Shown here in pieces: positions 55,489-64,000 of a stretch of DNA of 64,000 bases. The notes below the pieces were generated by a model. The model saw only the letters and a list, made by a program, of their open reading frames with translations. It made no database searches and was not told where the DNA came from. Position 1 is the first letter of the stretch, and each line of letters opens with the position of its first letter. The translations under genes and the position numbers were made by a program. This DNA comes from Planctomycetes bacterium MalM25 (GTDB taxonomy: Bacteria > Planctomycetota > Planctomycetia > Pirellulales > Lacipirellulaceae), in contig CP036424.1 of assembly GCA_007745835.1 (NCBI GenBank), forward strand, positions 1,387,001 through 1,451,000, given 5' to 3'.

Positions 55489-56166
55489 ATGGCTCAAGAC
55501 CCCACGCAAATCATCCGACTGATCCAGCAGCTGATGCGGGCGACCCGCGGGCGGCTGGGCGTGCGGGGGCTGATCGGCCTGGTGATCGCGGTCGTGCTGT
55601 ACGCCGCGGTGATCCAGCCCCTGGCGGAGAAGCACTGGGGGCTCACGCTGCCGACACTCGGCGGGGACCCGCCGGTCGCTAACGCCCCCGCCGACCCGCC
55701 ACCGAGACGCCCCCAGACTCCCCCGCAGCAGGAGCGTCCCGCGGCGCCCTCCGTCGCCGACGCGGGCGACCTGACCGACGTGCTGACCGAGGAGGGACGC
55801 GGTTCGTACCGTTCGGCGGGCGGGCTCCGCTACACACGCGGCAGCCAGCACGGCACGCGCCTGGCGCACTTGCTCGCGCACACCCGCGACGATCCCGACC
55901 GCGTCGGCCAGCACGGCGTGTTCGATGACGACGACCCGGCGACCGTCGTCCGCCTCGTTGACGAGGCCTACGCTCAAGCCCTCTCGGGGCGCAACACGCG
56001 CACCCAGCGTGAAGACGATCGCACGGTGTACACCGTCGATCTCGGCCGCCGCATCGGTTACATCGGGGGCCAGTCGGGCAACCGCCGTAACAAGCCGCGC
56101 GCGGAGCACCTGAAGCTGGTTGTCGAAGGAGACCGCTTCATCACCGCTTTCCCGTTCCGCCCGTAG
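55489..56166 (+). CDS. Single-pass membrane protein with globular C-terminal domain of unknown function
   Basis: This is 225 residues from the ATG at 55489. One N-terminal membrane helix (GLIGLVIAVVLYAAVIQPLA) is followed by a Pro-rich linker and a globular domain (about 100-225). That domain reads HGTRLAHLLAHTRDDPDRVG, HGVFD, TVYTVDLGRRIGYIGGQSGN, AEHLKLVVEGDRFITAFPF. The ordering of histidines, the lysine in HLKLVV and the terminal ITAFPF resembles BECR-fold nucleases (EndoU/colicin type). I cannot confirm this, so it is only a hint. The next gene encodes a zinc ribbon and follows by 11 nt. Confidence 0.55.
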   Translation: MAQDPTQIIRLIQQLMRATRGRLGVRGLIGLVIAVVLYAAVIQPLAEKHWGLTLPTLGGDPPVANAPADPPPRRPQTPPQQERPAAPSVADAGDLTDVLTEEGRGSYRSAGGLRYTRGSQHGTRLAHLLAHTRDDPDRVGQHGVFDDDDPATVVRLVDEAYAQALSGRNTRTQREDDRTVYTVDLGRRIGYIGGQSGNRRNKPRAEHLKLVVEGDRFITAFPFRP

Positions 56167-56177
56167 GAGGTCCGACG

Positions 56178-56480
56178 ATGCTCAGCCTGGGAACCTGCCG
56201 CCTCTGCCAGGCGGGCCCGCTCGGCCTCCGCCGGTGCGGCGTCTGCCGACGCGTGGTAGTGCTGTGCGACGAGTGCGACGCGGCGTGGCCGACCTCGGAG
56301 ACGTCGGGTCGTCCGACCTACGCGACCAAAGACGACATGCCGTGCCCGTGCTGCCGTGGGTCGCTGCTCGGTAAGGGTTCTCACTGGGCGAGCCGTGACG
56401 AGCTCGCCGCCATCGATTGGCCGATCGACCACGACGCGCTAGAGGAAGGATCGGATCGCGAGCCATCAGCGCATGACTGA
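56178..56480 (+). CDS. Small zinc-ribbon protein
   Basis: This 100-residue protein has at least four CxxC-like pairs: TCRLCQ, RCGVCR, LCDECD and PCPCCR. They would bind one or two zinc ions. There is no signal peptide. The ATG at 56178 lies 11 nt after the membrane-protein gene and suggests cotranscription. Its stop touches the stop of the convergent gene (TGATCA, no gap). No pathway is known. Confidence 0.7.
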   Translation: MLSLGTCRLCQAGPLGLRRCGVCRRVVVLCDECDAAWPTSETSGRPTYATKDDMPCPCCRGSLLGKGSHWASRDELAAIDWPIDHDALEEGSDREPSAHD

Positions 56481-57971
56481 TCAGCGCTCGGCGCGACTCC
56501 GCCACCAAGACTCGGCGGCGTCATATTCCACGGTGTGCCCTTCGCCGAACTCCTCACGCGCCTCGGCGAGCGCCACGGCCCAGGCGTCGATAGCCTTCTG
56601 GCTCACGCGCCCGCCCTTCGCGTCCTCGACGAACCAGGGCGCCGACAGCGCCAGCTCGTAACGGTCGGACGCTTCCGCAACGGCCGCGATGGCGAGCCAG
56701 CCGGGCGCGTCGAACGTCACCTCGGGCAGCTTGCCCCCCGCGGCGGCGTACTCGGCCAAGCGGACGCTGTGAGCGACCTCGCCGTTCTTGATGATCTCGA
56801 GGTACTCGATCCGTGAGCGGGTTGAGAGGTTCAGGCCAACCGAGAGCGTTCGCTTGCCGTTGGCGTCGAGAAAGAAGGTCTGCCCGGGCGGCAGACCGGC
56901 CGCGTAAGGGCGGAGCAGAGGGCCGTTGGTGACGACCAACACGAGCTCCTCCGCCGCCTGCCACCAGGCCTCCGAGGAGTCGTCTCCCTCGGTGAGCGCG
57001 TAGACGCGGCTGGCGCCGATCGGCGTGGTGTTGAGACCCGAACCGGTCAGCGCCACCGCCGGCAGCCGTACGCCGGATTCAATGAGCGACTCGTACAACG
57101 CGCGACGCCACCGCCCCGGGCCCTGCTCGCCAGGGTAGAGCCGTTTATCGCGGGGGCGCTCCGGGTGATCGCTCGACCAGTTGTCCAGCACGACGACCGC
57201 GTCGATCACCTCGTGAGCGACCCAGAGGGGCAGCTCGCGGCTTGTGATCGAAGCGACCGTGCGCCAACCTTTTTCGCGTGCCGTGCGTAGGAAAGAGACG
57301 GTCCCCTCGTTGGGGTCCGATAACGCATCCACCGCGCGCGTCCGATCGGGATCGATCAACCAGACGACGCCCCGCGGGTCGTCCCACAGCGCGGTGGCGC
57401 CAAGCGGCGGCTTGTCTCGCTTTCGGCGTTCGGCCAGCGGCGGAGGCGTCCACGCCTCGCCATCCCAGGCGGCGACCACTTTGGGCGTGTACGCGAGGCT
57501 CTCCGCGCGGCGTAGCAGCGGGTAGTCGCCTTCGGGCCGGCAGCTCGCTAGGTCGGCGGCCAGCCAGCCCTCTTCGGCCAGGTTCGCGGCGCGGGTCATC
57601 GCGACCGGTTTGGAATCTTCCGCGTGGCGGACGATCTCAAAGTGCCCCGACTGCGTACGGTACTCCGGCCCCGCGTCGAGGCGGAACCGGTACGCGCCGC
57701 GGCGCAGGCCGAGGACCGCCGGACCGTCGAGGTAGACATGGTCGGCCAGCGGCGCCGCGCCCCAGGGGGTGACTCCTCGCGCGGGGCGGACGGGGCGGCC
57801 TCGCGGGTCCTGCAGGTGCAGCCGGGCGGCGATCGGCCGCTCGTCGGCGTCGGTGACGGTCAGCTCAAGCTGTCCGTCCGGCCGCCGGGCCCATGCCGGC
57901 GCGGCGGCCGCCGCCAGGAGGCAGAGCCCGATCAACCGGCGCCAGCGACACGTTTTCCCCAACCGTTCCAT
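56481..57971 (-). CDS. Exported protein related to CehA/McbA metallohydrolases, degenerate active site
   Basis: This is 496 residues with a signal peptide (LIGLCLLAAAAAPAWA). The body matches the CehA/McbA (PHP-fold) arrangement common in planctomycetes: an Ig-like N-terminal domain (LELTVTDADERPIAARLHLQ), then EEGWLAADLASCRPEGDYPL, LRRAESLAYTPKVVAAW and further alpha/beta segments. In typical members the second segment reads GWxxGDLHxH. Here the histidines are replaced (ADLASCR), so metal binding by that motif is lost and the protein is probably not a working hydrolase. The family call is by pattern and not by search. Confidence 0.6.
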   Translation of the reverse strand: MERLGKTCRWRRLIGLCLLAAAAAPAWARRPDGQLELTVTDADERPIAARLHLQDPRGRPVRPARGVTPWGAAPLADHVYLDGPAVLGLRRGAYRFRLDAGPEYRTQSGHFEIVRHAEDSKPVAMTRAANLAEEGWLAADLASCRPEGDYPLLRRAESLAYTPKVVAAWDGEAWTPPPLAERRKRDKPPLGATALWDDPRGVVWLIDPDRTRAVDALSDPNEGTVSFLRTAREKGWRTVASITSRELPLWVAHEVIDAVVVLDNWSSDHPERPRDKRLYPGEQGPGRWRRALYESLIESGVRLPAVALTGSGLNTTPIGASRVYALTEGDDSSEAWWQAAEELVLVVTNGPLLRPYAAGLPPGQTFFLDANGKRTLSVGLNLSTRSRIEYLEIIKNGEVAHSVRLAEYAAAGGKLPEVTFDAPGWLAIAAVAEASDRYELALSAPWFVEDAKGGRVSQKAIDAWAVALAEAREEFGEGHTVEYDAAESWWRSRAER

Positions 57972-58091
57972 AAACCAACCCTAGCACACCGAGGAACCTC
58001 CGGCTGAACCCGCGGGACGGCTCCCTTCGAGCCCCCGGGCCGCTAGAATGCGGCGATCGCGGCGGCAGGCTCACGACCAACAATGGTTTGC

Positions 58092-59072
58092 ATGGCAGAC
58101 GACTACTACAACGTGCTCGGCGTCTCGCGTGGGGCGAGTAAGGAAGAGATCCGCAAGGCGTACCGGGAGCTGGCGCGCAAGCACCACCCCGATGTGAACC
58201 CGGACAACCCGGCCGCCAAGGAGAAGTTCCAGCAGGTCCAGCAGGCCTTCGAGGTCCTGAACGACTCGAAGAAACGCGAGCAGTACGATCGCTTTGGCCC
58301 CGGCTTCGAGTCGATGGGGGGCGGCGGCGGACCCGGAGCGGGGGGCTTCCCGGGCGGGGGTGGTTTCCCCGGTGGAGGAGCGAACGTCGATTTCGACCTC
58401 AACGACCTCTTCGGTGGCGGCGCCGGCCCTGGCGCCGCGGGGGGGGGCTTCGCGGACCTCTTCAAACAGTTCGGCGGTGGCGCCGCCGGAGGACGTCGCG
58501 CAGGCCGACGACCCAGCCCGCCCCAACGGGGGGACGACGTTGAGCACGAGATCACGGTCCCCTTCGCCACCGCCATCACCGGCGGCGAGGCGGCGATCAG
58601 CCTCAGCCGGTCGGACGGCAAGCAAGACACCCTCACCGTGAAGATCCCCGCCGGCATCGAAGAGGGAAAAAAAATCCGCCTCCGCGGGCAGGGCAACCCC
58701 TCGCCATCCGGCGGCGAGTCGGGCGATCTCTTGCTGACGGTGAACGTCGCAGCGCACCCGGTCTTCCGCCGCAGCGGCCGCCGACTGGAGGTCACGGCGC
58801 CGATCACCCTGGCCGAGGCGGCCGAGGGGGCGAAGATCGACCTCCCCACCCCGAAGGGGGTGATTACGCTGACCATCCCGCCGGGGGCGTCGAGTGGATT
58901 GCGGCTACGCGTAAAGGGGCACGGGGTCGATCCGAACGGCGAAAACCCGGGCGATTTGTACGCCGAGATCGAGATCGTGCTGCCGGACGACCTGAGCGAG
59001 GAGGATCGCGGCTTGCTAGCGGAGGTCTCGCGGAAGTACAACCAAACGCCTCGTGACGAGTTGCGTTGGTGA
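58092..59072 (+). CDS. DnaJ-family co-chaperone, CbpA type
   Basis: This is 326 residues from the ATG at 58092; an ATG at 58083 adds only three residues. The J-domain ([20 protein letters not shown] with HPD in KHHPDVNPD) is followed by a Gly/Phe-rich stretch (residues about 75-145). A C-terminal substrate-binding domain comes next ([60 protein letters not shown]). The cysteine-rich zinc finger of full DnaJ is absent. It stimulates DnaK ATPase. It begins the cluster that leads to rnpA. Confidence 0.92.
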   Translation: MADDYYNVLGVSRGASKEEIRKAYRELARKHHPDVNPDNPAAKEKFQQVQQAFEVLNDSKKREQYDRFGPGFESMGGGGGPGAGGFPGGGGFPGGGANVDFDLNDLFGGGAGPGAAGGGFADLFKQFGGGAAGGRRAGRRPSPPQRGDDVEHEITVPFATAITGGEAAISLSRSDGKQDTLTVKIPAGIEEGKKIRLRGQGNPSPSGGESGDLLLTVNVAAHPVFRRSGRRLEVTAPITLAEAAEGAKIDLPTPKGVITLTIPPGASSGLRLRVKGHGVDPNGENPGDLYAEIEIVLPDDLSEEDRGLLAEVSRKYNQTPRDELRW

Positions 59073-59097
59073 CCCTCGTGAGCGGAGTCTTGCGGCG

Positions 59098-59466
59098 ATG
59101 ACGATCGAGATGGCTCTCCAACAGACGACCGGATGGCTCGCCACCGCCCCAGGGGCGTGGCTGCTGGCGCAGGCGGAAGGCTCGCCGATGCTCGACGCGC
59201 CGACACGGGCGGTCTTGCTCATGGCCCTGCTCGCCTTTGTGATCCTTGGGCTGGGGCTTATCGCCGGCGCGATGATCGGCGGCCGCTGGGTCCGCCGTCT
59301 TGGCGGTGAGGACCTCACCAAGCCGATGCCCCTCCGCCGACGGGGCGAACCCCAGCCGGCGGGGACACGGACCACCTTGTCCGCGCCCGTAGTTGGACCC
59401 AACTGGAACCGGCAGGGCGATACGGCGTCCGTCGATACGCCGGGCGCCGAGACGCAGGTCGGTTGA
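59098..59466 (+). CDS. Small single-pass membrane protein upstream of rnpA
   Basis: This is 122 residues from the ATG at 59098 with one membrane helix (AVLLMALLAFVILGLGLIAG) and a charged tail. No family recognised. Its TGA stop directly precedes the GTG of rnpA, so the two are probably translationally coupled. Confidence 0.6.
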   Translation: MTIEMALQQTTGWLATAPGAWLLAQAEGSPMLDAPTRAVLLMALLAFVILGLGLIAGAMIGGRWVRRLGGEDLTKPMPLRRRGEPQPAGTRTTLSAPVVGPNWNRQGDTASVDTPGAETQVG

Positions 59467-59853
59467 GTGCCCCAAGACCCCCCCCACACCTTTCCCAAGA
59501 GTTGCCGCTTGCTCACGGGCAAGCAGTTCGATGCGGTCTTCGCCGCGCGGGTTAGCGTTGGCGATGGGGTGCTTGTCGTCCACGCCCGCCCGAACGGCCT
59601 GGGCGCCCCGCGGCTTGGCATGGCGGTCTCCCGAAAGGTCGGGAACGCCGTCCGCCGCAACCGTTGGAAGCGGCTCCTGCGTGAGGCGTTCCGCGCCGCT
59701 CAGCACGACCTGCCCCCGCTCGATCTGGTCTGCTTGCCACGCCTGCGCGGCGAGCCGACGCTGGCGGCGGTCAGCGTCTCGCTTACCACGCTCGCCAAAC
59801 GGGCCGAGAAGAAGGCCGCCCGCAAGGCGTCGGGCGGGGAGCGGCGAACGTGA
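59467..59853 (+). CDS. rnpA: Ribonuclease P protein component
   Basis: This 128-residue basic protein starts at GTG 59467 immediately after the upstream stop. The signature [20 protein letters not shown] is the conserved RNR motif that binds the P RNA, and [20 protein letters not shown] is the usual N-terminal part. It acts with the M1 RNA in tRNA 5' maturation. The GTGA overlap with yidD (4 nt) shows coupling. The rpmH gene, usually next to rnpA, is not seen upstream here. Confidence 0.93.
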   Translation: MPQDPPHTFPKSCRLLTGKQFDAVFAARVSVGDGVLVVHARPNGLGAPRLGMAVSRKVGNAVRRNRWKRLLREAFRAAQHDLPPLDLVCLPRLRGEPTLAAVSVSLTTLAKRAEKKAARKASGGERRT

Positions 59854-60101
59854 GCCGTATCGCGCTGTTCCTATCAGCGGCGGGGCGCGACCTGCTCTCG
59901 CTGGCGTTGCTGGCGCCGATTCGCGGGTACCAGCTCTTTATCAGCCCCTGCCTGCCCCGCGCCTGCCGCTTCCAGCCGACTTGCAGCCAGTACGCCGTGC
60001 TAGCTATCCGGCGGCACGGCCCTCTCCGCGGCGCTTGGAAGTCGGCTAGGCGGATTGCGCGGTGCCATCCTTGGAGCGAAGGGGGCTGGGACCCGCCGTA
60101 A
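59850..60101 (+). CDS. yidD: Membrane protein insertion efficiency factor YidD
   Basis: This 83-residue protein starts at GTG 59850, overlapping rnpA by 4 nt. The family pattern is present: [50 protein letters not shown]. It is an amphipathic membrane-associated factor that helps YidC. Cysteines are conserved. It is located in the usual rnpA neighbourhood. Confidence 0.95.
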   Translation: MSRIALFLSAAGRDLLSLALLAPIRGYQLFISPCLPRACRFQPTCSQYAVLAIRRHGPLRGAWKSARRIARCHPWSEGGWDPP

Positions 60102-60240
60102 CGCGGGGCTCCGCCCAACCGCTTGCGGCGCCGGACGGCTTTCAAGAGACGTCTTGCCCGGCTCGGCTGAAGCTCCTACTCTCCGCCGCCGCGCGAGCTC
60201 CCGGACGAGCCGCGCTCTGCCTGCGCGAGGGAACGCCCCC

Positions 60241-61971
60241 ATGAGGCCACGCTGTCACCAATCCGTGCCGAGCCTGCTGACGCTGCTCGGTTGCGTCTGC
60301 CTATCCGCCGGATGCGCTTCGACGATGCTCTTCCGCGGCGAGACGGCCGAGGAGGCGCTGGAGAAGGCGACCGAAGTTGACGGCGGCACGCCGCTGATCG
60401 CGGACATCGCCTACCCCTGGGGCCTCGACTACGTGAAGGTCGAGGCGATCGGCCTGGTGATGAATCTCGATGGGACGGGCGAAGACCCGCCTTCGAGTCC
60501 CCAGCGCGCCGCGTTGCTCGACGAGATGAGCCGCCGGCGTGTCGAGAAGCCCAACGCGATCCTTCGCAATCCCGATACGGCCCTGGTCCTGCTCCGCGGC
60601 TACCTGCCGCCCGGCGTGCAGAAGGGCGACAAGTTCGACATCGAAGTCCGCACCCCTTCGCGGAGCCAGGCGACGAGCCTGCGGGGCGGCATGGTGCTGC
60701 CGGCGCGGATGACCGAGCTGGCGGTCCTGGGCCAACAGATCCGTGCGGGCAGCGTGCTCGCCATGGGCGAGGGGGCCATCTTGGTCGATCCCTCCGCTGG
60801 CGAAGACGACACCGCCGCAACCCGCGGCCGCATCCTCGGCGGGGGCGTGTCCAAGATGGACCGCAACCTCGGCCTGCGTATCGGCGACGACCATCAGTCG
60901 GCCCAGATGGCCATCCTGGTCGCCAAGGCGATCAGCGATCGCTTCCAGACCTACGACGAGGGACGCAAGGCGGGCGTCGCCGAGGCGAAGACCGACGAGT
61001 TCGTCGAGCTGCAGCTTCACCCGCGTTACAAGGACAACATCGGCCGCTTCGTGCGGGTCGTCCGCAGCCTGCCGATCCGCGAGTCCAACGCCGAAGAGCA
61101 AGAGCGGCTCGTGCTGCTCGAAGGCCAGTTGCTCGACCCGCTCACCTCCGCGAGGGCCGCTTTGCGGCTCGAGGCGATCGGCGGCGACCTGGCTTCCGAA
61201 CGCCTGATGGCCGGCCTCCAGTCGGACGACGCCGAGGTCCGCTTCTACGCGGCCGAGTCGCTCGCCTACCTCGATCGGACCGAAGCGGTAGGGCCCCTCG
61301 CCGAGGCGGCCCGCGACGAGCCCGCGTTCAGGGCGCACGCCCTGACCGCGCTCAGCGCGATGGACGACGTCGTCGCGTACGACGCGCTGCGTTCGCTGCT
61401 GGGAAGCCAGAGCGCCGAGACCCGCTACGGCGCCTTCCGCGCCCTGTGGGCCATGAACCCCTCGGACCCGATGATCCGCGGCGAGAAGATGCGTGGTGGC
61501 TTCAGCTACCACGTGCTCGACGCCGGCGGCGATACGATGGTGCACGTCACCCGCAGCGGCCGCCCCGAGCTGGTCCTCTTCGGCGGTGAGCAGGCGTTCG
61601 AACTCCCGATGGTGCTCGACGCGGGCGCCGACATCCTGATCAACGGTCTCGAAGGCGACGAGGTGACGGTCAGCCACTTCCGCTCGAGCAAGCCGACGAT
61701 CAAGCGGACGGTCACCACCTCGGTTGACGAAGTGATCCGCGCGATTGTTGAGGTGGGTGGAGACTACCCCGACGTGGTGCAGGCCCTGCAGCAAGCGAAG
61801 CGGGAGGGCTCGCTCAAGAGTCGCTTCCAAGTCGATGCGATCCCCCGTTCGGGTCGCGAGTACGACCCCGATGAGGACGAATTCGCCGACGACACCGAAG
61901 CGGCCGAGGAAGAGGACGCCGCCTACCGCGTCGGCACGCCCTTGCCGGACCTGTTCTCCAACAAGAAGTAA
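60241..61971 (+). CDS. Lipoprotein with FlgI-like (flagellar P-ring) domain and HEAT-like repeats
   Basis: This is 576 residues from the ATG at 60241. A lipobox (CVCLSAGC) gives lipoprotein processing. Residues about 50-260 match the FlgI family: LDYVKVEAIGLVMNLDGTGE, VLLRGYLPPGVQKGDKFDIE, TSLRGGMVLPARMTELAVLG and a QAT-like flank. Residues about 290-420 carry HEAT/PBS-lyase-like helical repeats (RFYAAESLAYLDRTEAVGP, FRAHALTALSAMDDVVAYDA, ETRYGAFRALWAM). The C-terminus is acidic. True P-ring proteins are around 365 residues and lack the repeats, so a different envelope role is likely. No flagellar genes are nearby. Confidence 0.75.
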   Translation: MRPRCHQSVPSLLTLLGCVCLSAGCASTMLFRGETAEEALEKATEVDGGTPLIADIAYPWGLDYVKVEAIGLVMNLDGTGEDPPSSPQRAALLDEMSRRRVEKPNAILRNPDTALVLLRGYLPPGVQKGDKFDIEVRTPSRSQATSLRGGMVLPARMTELAVLGQQIRAGSVLAMGEGAILVDPSAGEDDTAATRGRILGGGVSKMDRNLGLRIGDDHQSAQMAILVAKAISDRFQTYDEGRKAGVAEAKTDEFVELQLHPRYKDNIGRFVRVVRSLPIRESNAEEQERLVLLEGQLLDPLTSARAALRLEAIGGDLASERLMAGLQSDDAEVRFYAAESLAYLDRTEAVGPLAEAARDEPAFRAHALTALSAMDDVVAYDALRSLLGSQSAETRYGAFRALWAMNPSDPMIRGEKMRGGFSYHVLDAGGDTMVHVTRSGRPELVLFGGEQAFELPMVLDAGADILINGLEGDEVTVSHFRSSKPTIKRTVTTSVDEVIRAIVEVGGDYPDVVQALQQAKREGSLKSRFQVDAIPRSGREYDPDEDEFADDTEAAEEEDAAYRVGTPLPDLFSNKK

Positions 61972-62047
61972 AGCCGATTCCGGAATCCGCTGAACGCTCT
62001 AGCGATTCAATCCGCATTCCGAATACCGCAATCAGAATCCCCTCCCG

Positions 62048-64000
62048 ATGCTCAAGTCGCTCCAGCTCGACGGCTTCAAGAGCTTCGCGGAGAAGACGCG
62101 GCTCGAGTTCCCCGAAGGGGTGACCGTCGTCGTCGGCCCGAACGGATCGGGCAAGTCGAACGTCGTTGACGGCGTGAAGTGGGTGCTCGGATCGCAGAGC
62201 CCCCGCAGCCTGCGTGGCAAGGAGATGACCGACGTCATCTTCAACGGCTCCGAGTCACGCGGACCGGCGCCCTCGGCGGAGGTGACGCTCGCCTTCGACA
62301 ACACGCCCCCCGAGGATGGCGGCCGGCGCCTCTTTGATTTCGACGAGCCCGAGATCCGGCTCACCCGGCGCGTCGGCCGCAGCGGCGAGGGCGAGTACTT
62401 CGTCAACGGGCACGCCTGCCGGCTCAAGGACTTCCGCGAGCTGCTCGCCGGAACGGGGGTCGGCGCCGACTCGTATAGCATCATCGAGCAGGGCCGCGTT
62501 GACGCCGCCCTGCGGGCTTCGCCCCTCGAACGCCGGTTGCTCTTAGAGGAGGCGGCCGGCATCAGCCGCTTCCGGCTGAAGAAACGCGAAGCGGCGCGTC
62601 GCCTGGATCGGGTCGAGCAGAACCTGCTGCGGCTCTCGGACATCGTGGACGAGGTCGAGGGCCGCCTCCGTCGGGTCCGCTCCCAGGCGGGCAAGGCGCA
62701 GCGCTACCGCGAGGCGTCGCGGCGGCTCAAAGAGGCCCGCACCGAGCTGGCCGCCAGCGAGTGGCGTCACTGCCGTGCCGAGCAGCAACGACTCGACGTT
62801 GAGCACGCCGATCTGAGCGAGCGGCTCGCGGCGGACCAGGCCGCGATCAAGCAACAAGAGGGCAAGCTCGCCGAGCTGGCGGAGACGTCCGTGGCGGGCG
62901 AGGCGGACGAGCAAGCTCTGCAGCAAGCACGACAACGCGTATCGCGATGTGAGCGGCGCGGAGCGCTTCAGCGGGTCGATCTGGAAAAAGCTCAGTCGGG
63001 GTTGCGCGCCGCGCGCGAAGCGTTGCTGGCTGCGCGTTGGGAACTCGCCGGGGCGGGCCCCGACGAGGAGACGCTCCGCGCGCTCGACGCCGCCGAAGCG
63101 ACCGACGCCGAGTACCGATCGAAGGTCGTCCAGGCCGAACAGCAAGCGGCCGACGCCCACGCACGTGCGCGGCAGATCGCTGAGCGGCACGGAGCCGTCC
63201 GCGCGCGTAGCGAACGGCGTGCCACACTCAAGCAGCGGGCCGACGCGCTCGGGGCGAGTGTCGCTCAGCGGCTGGCGAGCCTGACCGCTGCGATTGAAGA
63301 GATGGCTGCCGAGCAAGCCGAATCCGCCCGCCTCGCCGCGTTGGCGGGCGAGGAACTGGTCGGGGCCACCAGCGAGCGCGACGCCGCGGCCGACGCCCTG
63401 CTGCGGATCGACAACTCGGTCGCCGCGGCGCAGCGTGAGCTCACGGAGCTTCGTCGGCAGCTGGCCGAACTCCAGAACGACGCCGCGACGCAACGCGAGG
63501 CGCTCGTCGGCCTCAAGCACCGGCTCGAATCGATCCTGGAGGAGGAGCGTCGGCTCGAACGCTTGAACGAGGACGTGCAACGGCTGGTCGCCGAGGCGGC
63601 CGCGAGCGAGGCGCTGCCCCTTGGGGTTCACGGTCTGGTCGCCGATCTGATCCACGTCGAGGGAGACTTCGTGCCGATGGTCGAGGCCGCCCTCGCGGCC
63701 CGGGCTGAGCACGTGGTGATCGACTCGCGTGCCGCGTTGCTCGACGCTTTGCTCCGTTCGCGTGCCGCGGGGCAGTCGCTCACCACCCGGGCTGGGTTCC
63801 AGAGCCTCGACACGGCCATCCCCGCGAACGCGATCGATCAGATCGACCTATCCAACGAGCCGGGCGTGCTCGGGCGGGCGACCGACTTCATCGAGGTCGA
63901 GCCGCGCTACGCGACGCTCGTCCGGCGGCTTTTCGGGCGAACCTGGTTTGTCGAGTCGCTCGCGGTGGCGACTCGATTGAACGACTCGATTGGCGTCGGC
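62048..64000 (+). CDS. smc: Chromosome segregation protein SMC, C-terminal part beyond window
   Basis: The frame is open from the ATG at 62048 to the window end, giving 651 codons. The N-terminal ATPase head has LKSLQLDGFKSFAEKTRLEF, Walker A VVGPNGSGKSNVVDGVKWVL, GTGVGADSYSIIEQGRVDAA and LLEEAAGISRFRLKKREA. A long coiled coil follows (about 170-510) and then the hinge begins (ALPLGVHGLVADLIHVEG, PMVEAALAARAEHVVIDS). SMC dimers organise and segregate the chromosome. The second coiled coil and the C-terminal signature head lie outside the window. Confidence 0.95.
   Translation, partial: MLKSLQLDGFKSFAEKTRLEFPEGVTVVVGPNGSGKSNVVDGVKWVLGSQSPRSLRGKEMTDVIFNGSESRGPAPSAEVTLAFDNTPPEDGGRRLFDFDEPEIRLTRRVGRSGEGEYFVNGHACRLKDFRELLAGTGVGADSYSIIEQGRVDAALRASPLERRLLLEEAAGISRFRLKKREAARRLDRVEQNLLRLSDIVDEVEGRLRRVRSQAGKAQRYREASRRLKEARTELAASEWRHCRAEQQRLDVEHADLSERLAADQAAIKQQEGKLAELAETSVAGEADEQALQQARQRVSRCERRGALQRVDLEKAQSGLRAAREALLAARWELAGAGPDEETLRALDAAEATDAEYRSKVVQAEQQAADAHARARQIAERHGAVRARSERRATLKQRADALGASVAQRLASLTAAIEEMAAEQAESARLAALAGEELVGATSERDAAADALLRIDNSVAAAQRELTELRRQLAELQNDAATQREALVGLKHRLESILEEERRLERLNEDVQRLVAEAAASEALPLGVHGLVADLIHVEGDFVPMVEAALAARAEHVVIDSRAALLDALLRSRAAGQSLTTRAGFQSLDTAIPANAIDQIDLSNEPGVLGRATDFIEVEPRYATLVRRLFGRTWFVESLAVATRLNDSIGVG

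Noticed and set aside
1-64000. CRISPR arrays, rRNA genes, toxin-antitoxin or restriction systems
   Set aside because: No regularly spaced direct repeats, rRNA-like sequence or cas/restriction gene signatures were found.

Overview
The window looks like chromosomal DNA of a planctomycete, most likely of the Pirellulales/Lacipirellulaceae type. The sequence is GC-rich. Four secreted proteins end in a dockerin-like GDFNGDG..DAADY..W module followed by a PEP-CTERM sorting tail, and two more carry the tail alone. Other lineage-typical content is a DUF1559 prepilin-like protein, a sulfatase, a Ser/Thr kinase with a typical N-terminal extension, a bacterial SUI1/YciH homologue and dense GC-rich intergenic palindromes. 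The lineage call is inference from this content; no 16S rRNA gene is present.

Layout. 1-12.2 kb: a large secreted protein cut by the window edge, a small coiled-coil protein, a kinase fused to a receiver-like domain, holB, the membrane pyrophosphatase hppA with a low-GC insertion, tRNA-Ser(GCU) and ppc. 12.2-21.6 kb: accessory DNA with a low-GC gene bracketed by inverted repeats, an orphan DmsC-like membrane protein, nested palindromes, a GH57-type glycoside hydrolase, two PEP-CTERM proteins and a TPR protein next to a small secreted protein. 21.6-33.4 kb: a Tad/Flp pilus locus split in two, with tadA-tadB-tadC on the minus strand and flp, prepilin peptidase, cpaB, cpaC and cpaE on the plus strand. 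A DUF362 and terpene-cyclase-fold gene pair lies between the halves. The flp gene is preceded by a convincing c-di-GMP-I (GEMM) riboswitch.

33.6-43.3 kb: lipase, sulfatase, SUI1/YciH, YHYH protein, GH13 amylase, ComM-type AAA ATPase, MFS nucleoside transporter and an EF-hand protein. 43.6-51.8 kb: two metallophosphoesterase exoproteins, a lipoprotein, a DUF1559 protein and a large PEP-CTERM protein. 51.8-52.8 kb: a gene-poor stretch with an integrase remnant beside tRNA-Ala(GGC), a probable old integration site. 52.9-64 kb: flippase-like membrane protein, PQQ-type sugar dehydrogenase, small membrane and zinc-ribbon proteins, a degenerate CehA/McbA-like protein, a CbpA-type DnaJ, rnpA-yidD, an FlgI-like HEAT-repeat lipoprotein and the 5' part of smc.

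How the genes fit together. The exoproteins (GH57, GH13, sulfatase, lipase, sugar dehydrogenase, phosphoesterases) fit a polysaccharide-degrading surface lifestyle. The Tad pilus would supply adhesion, and the riboswitch suggests c-di-GMP control of pilin expression. The most unusual items are the riboswitch-pilin arrangement, the HppA insertion, the inverted-repeat-bracketed low-GC gene, the palindrome families and several degenerate or fused domain architectures.
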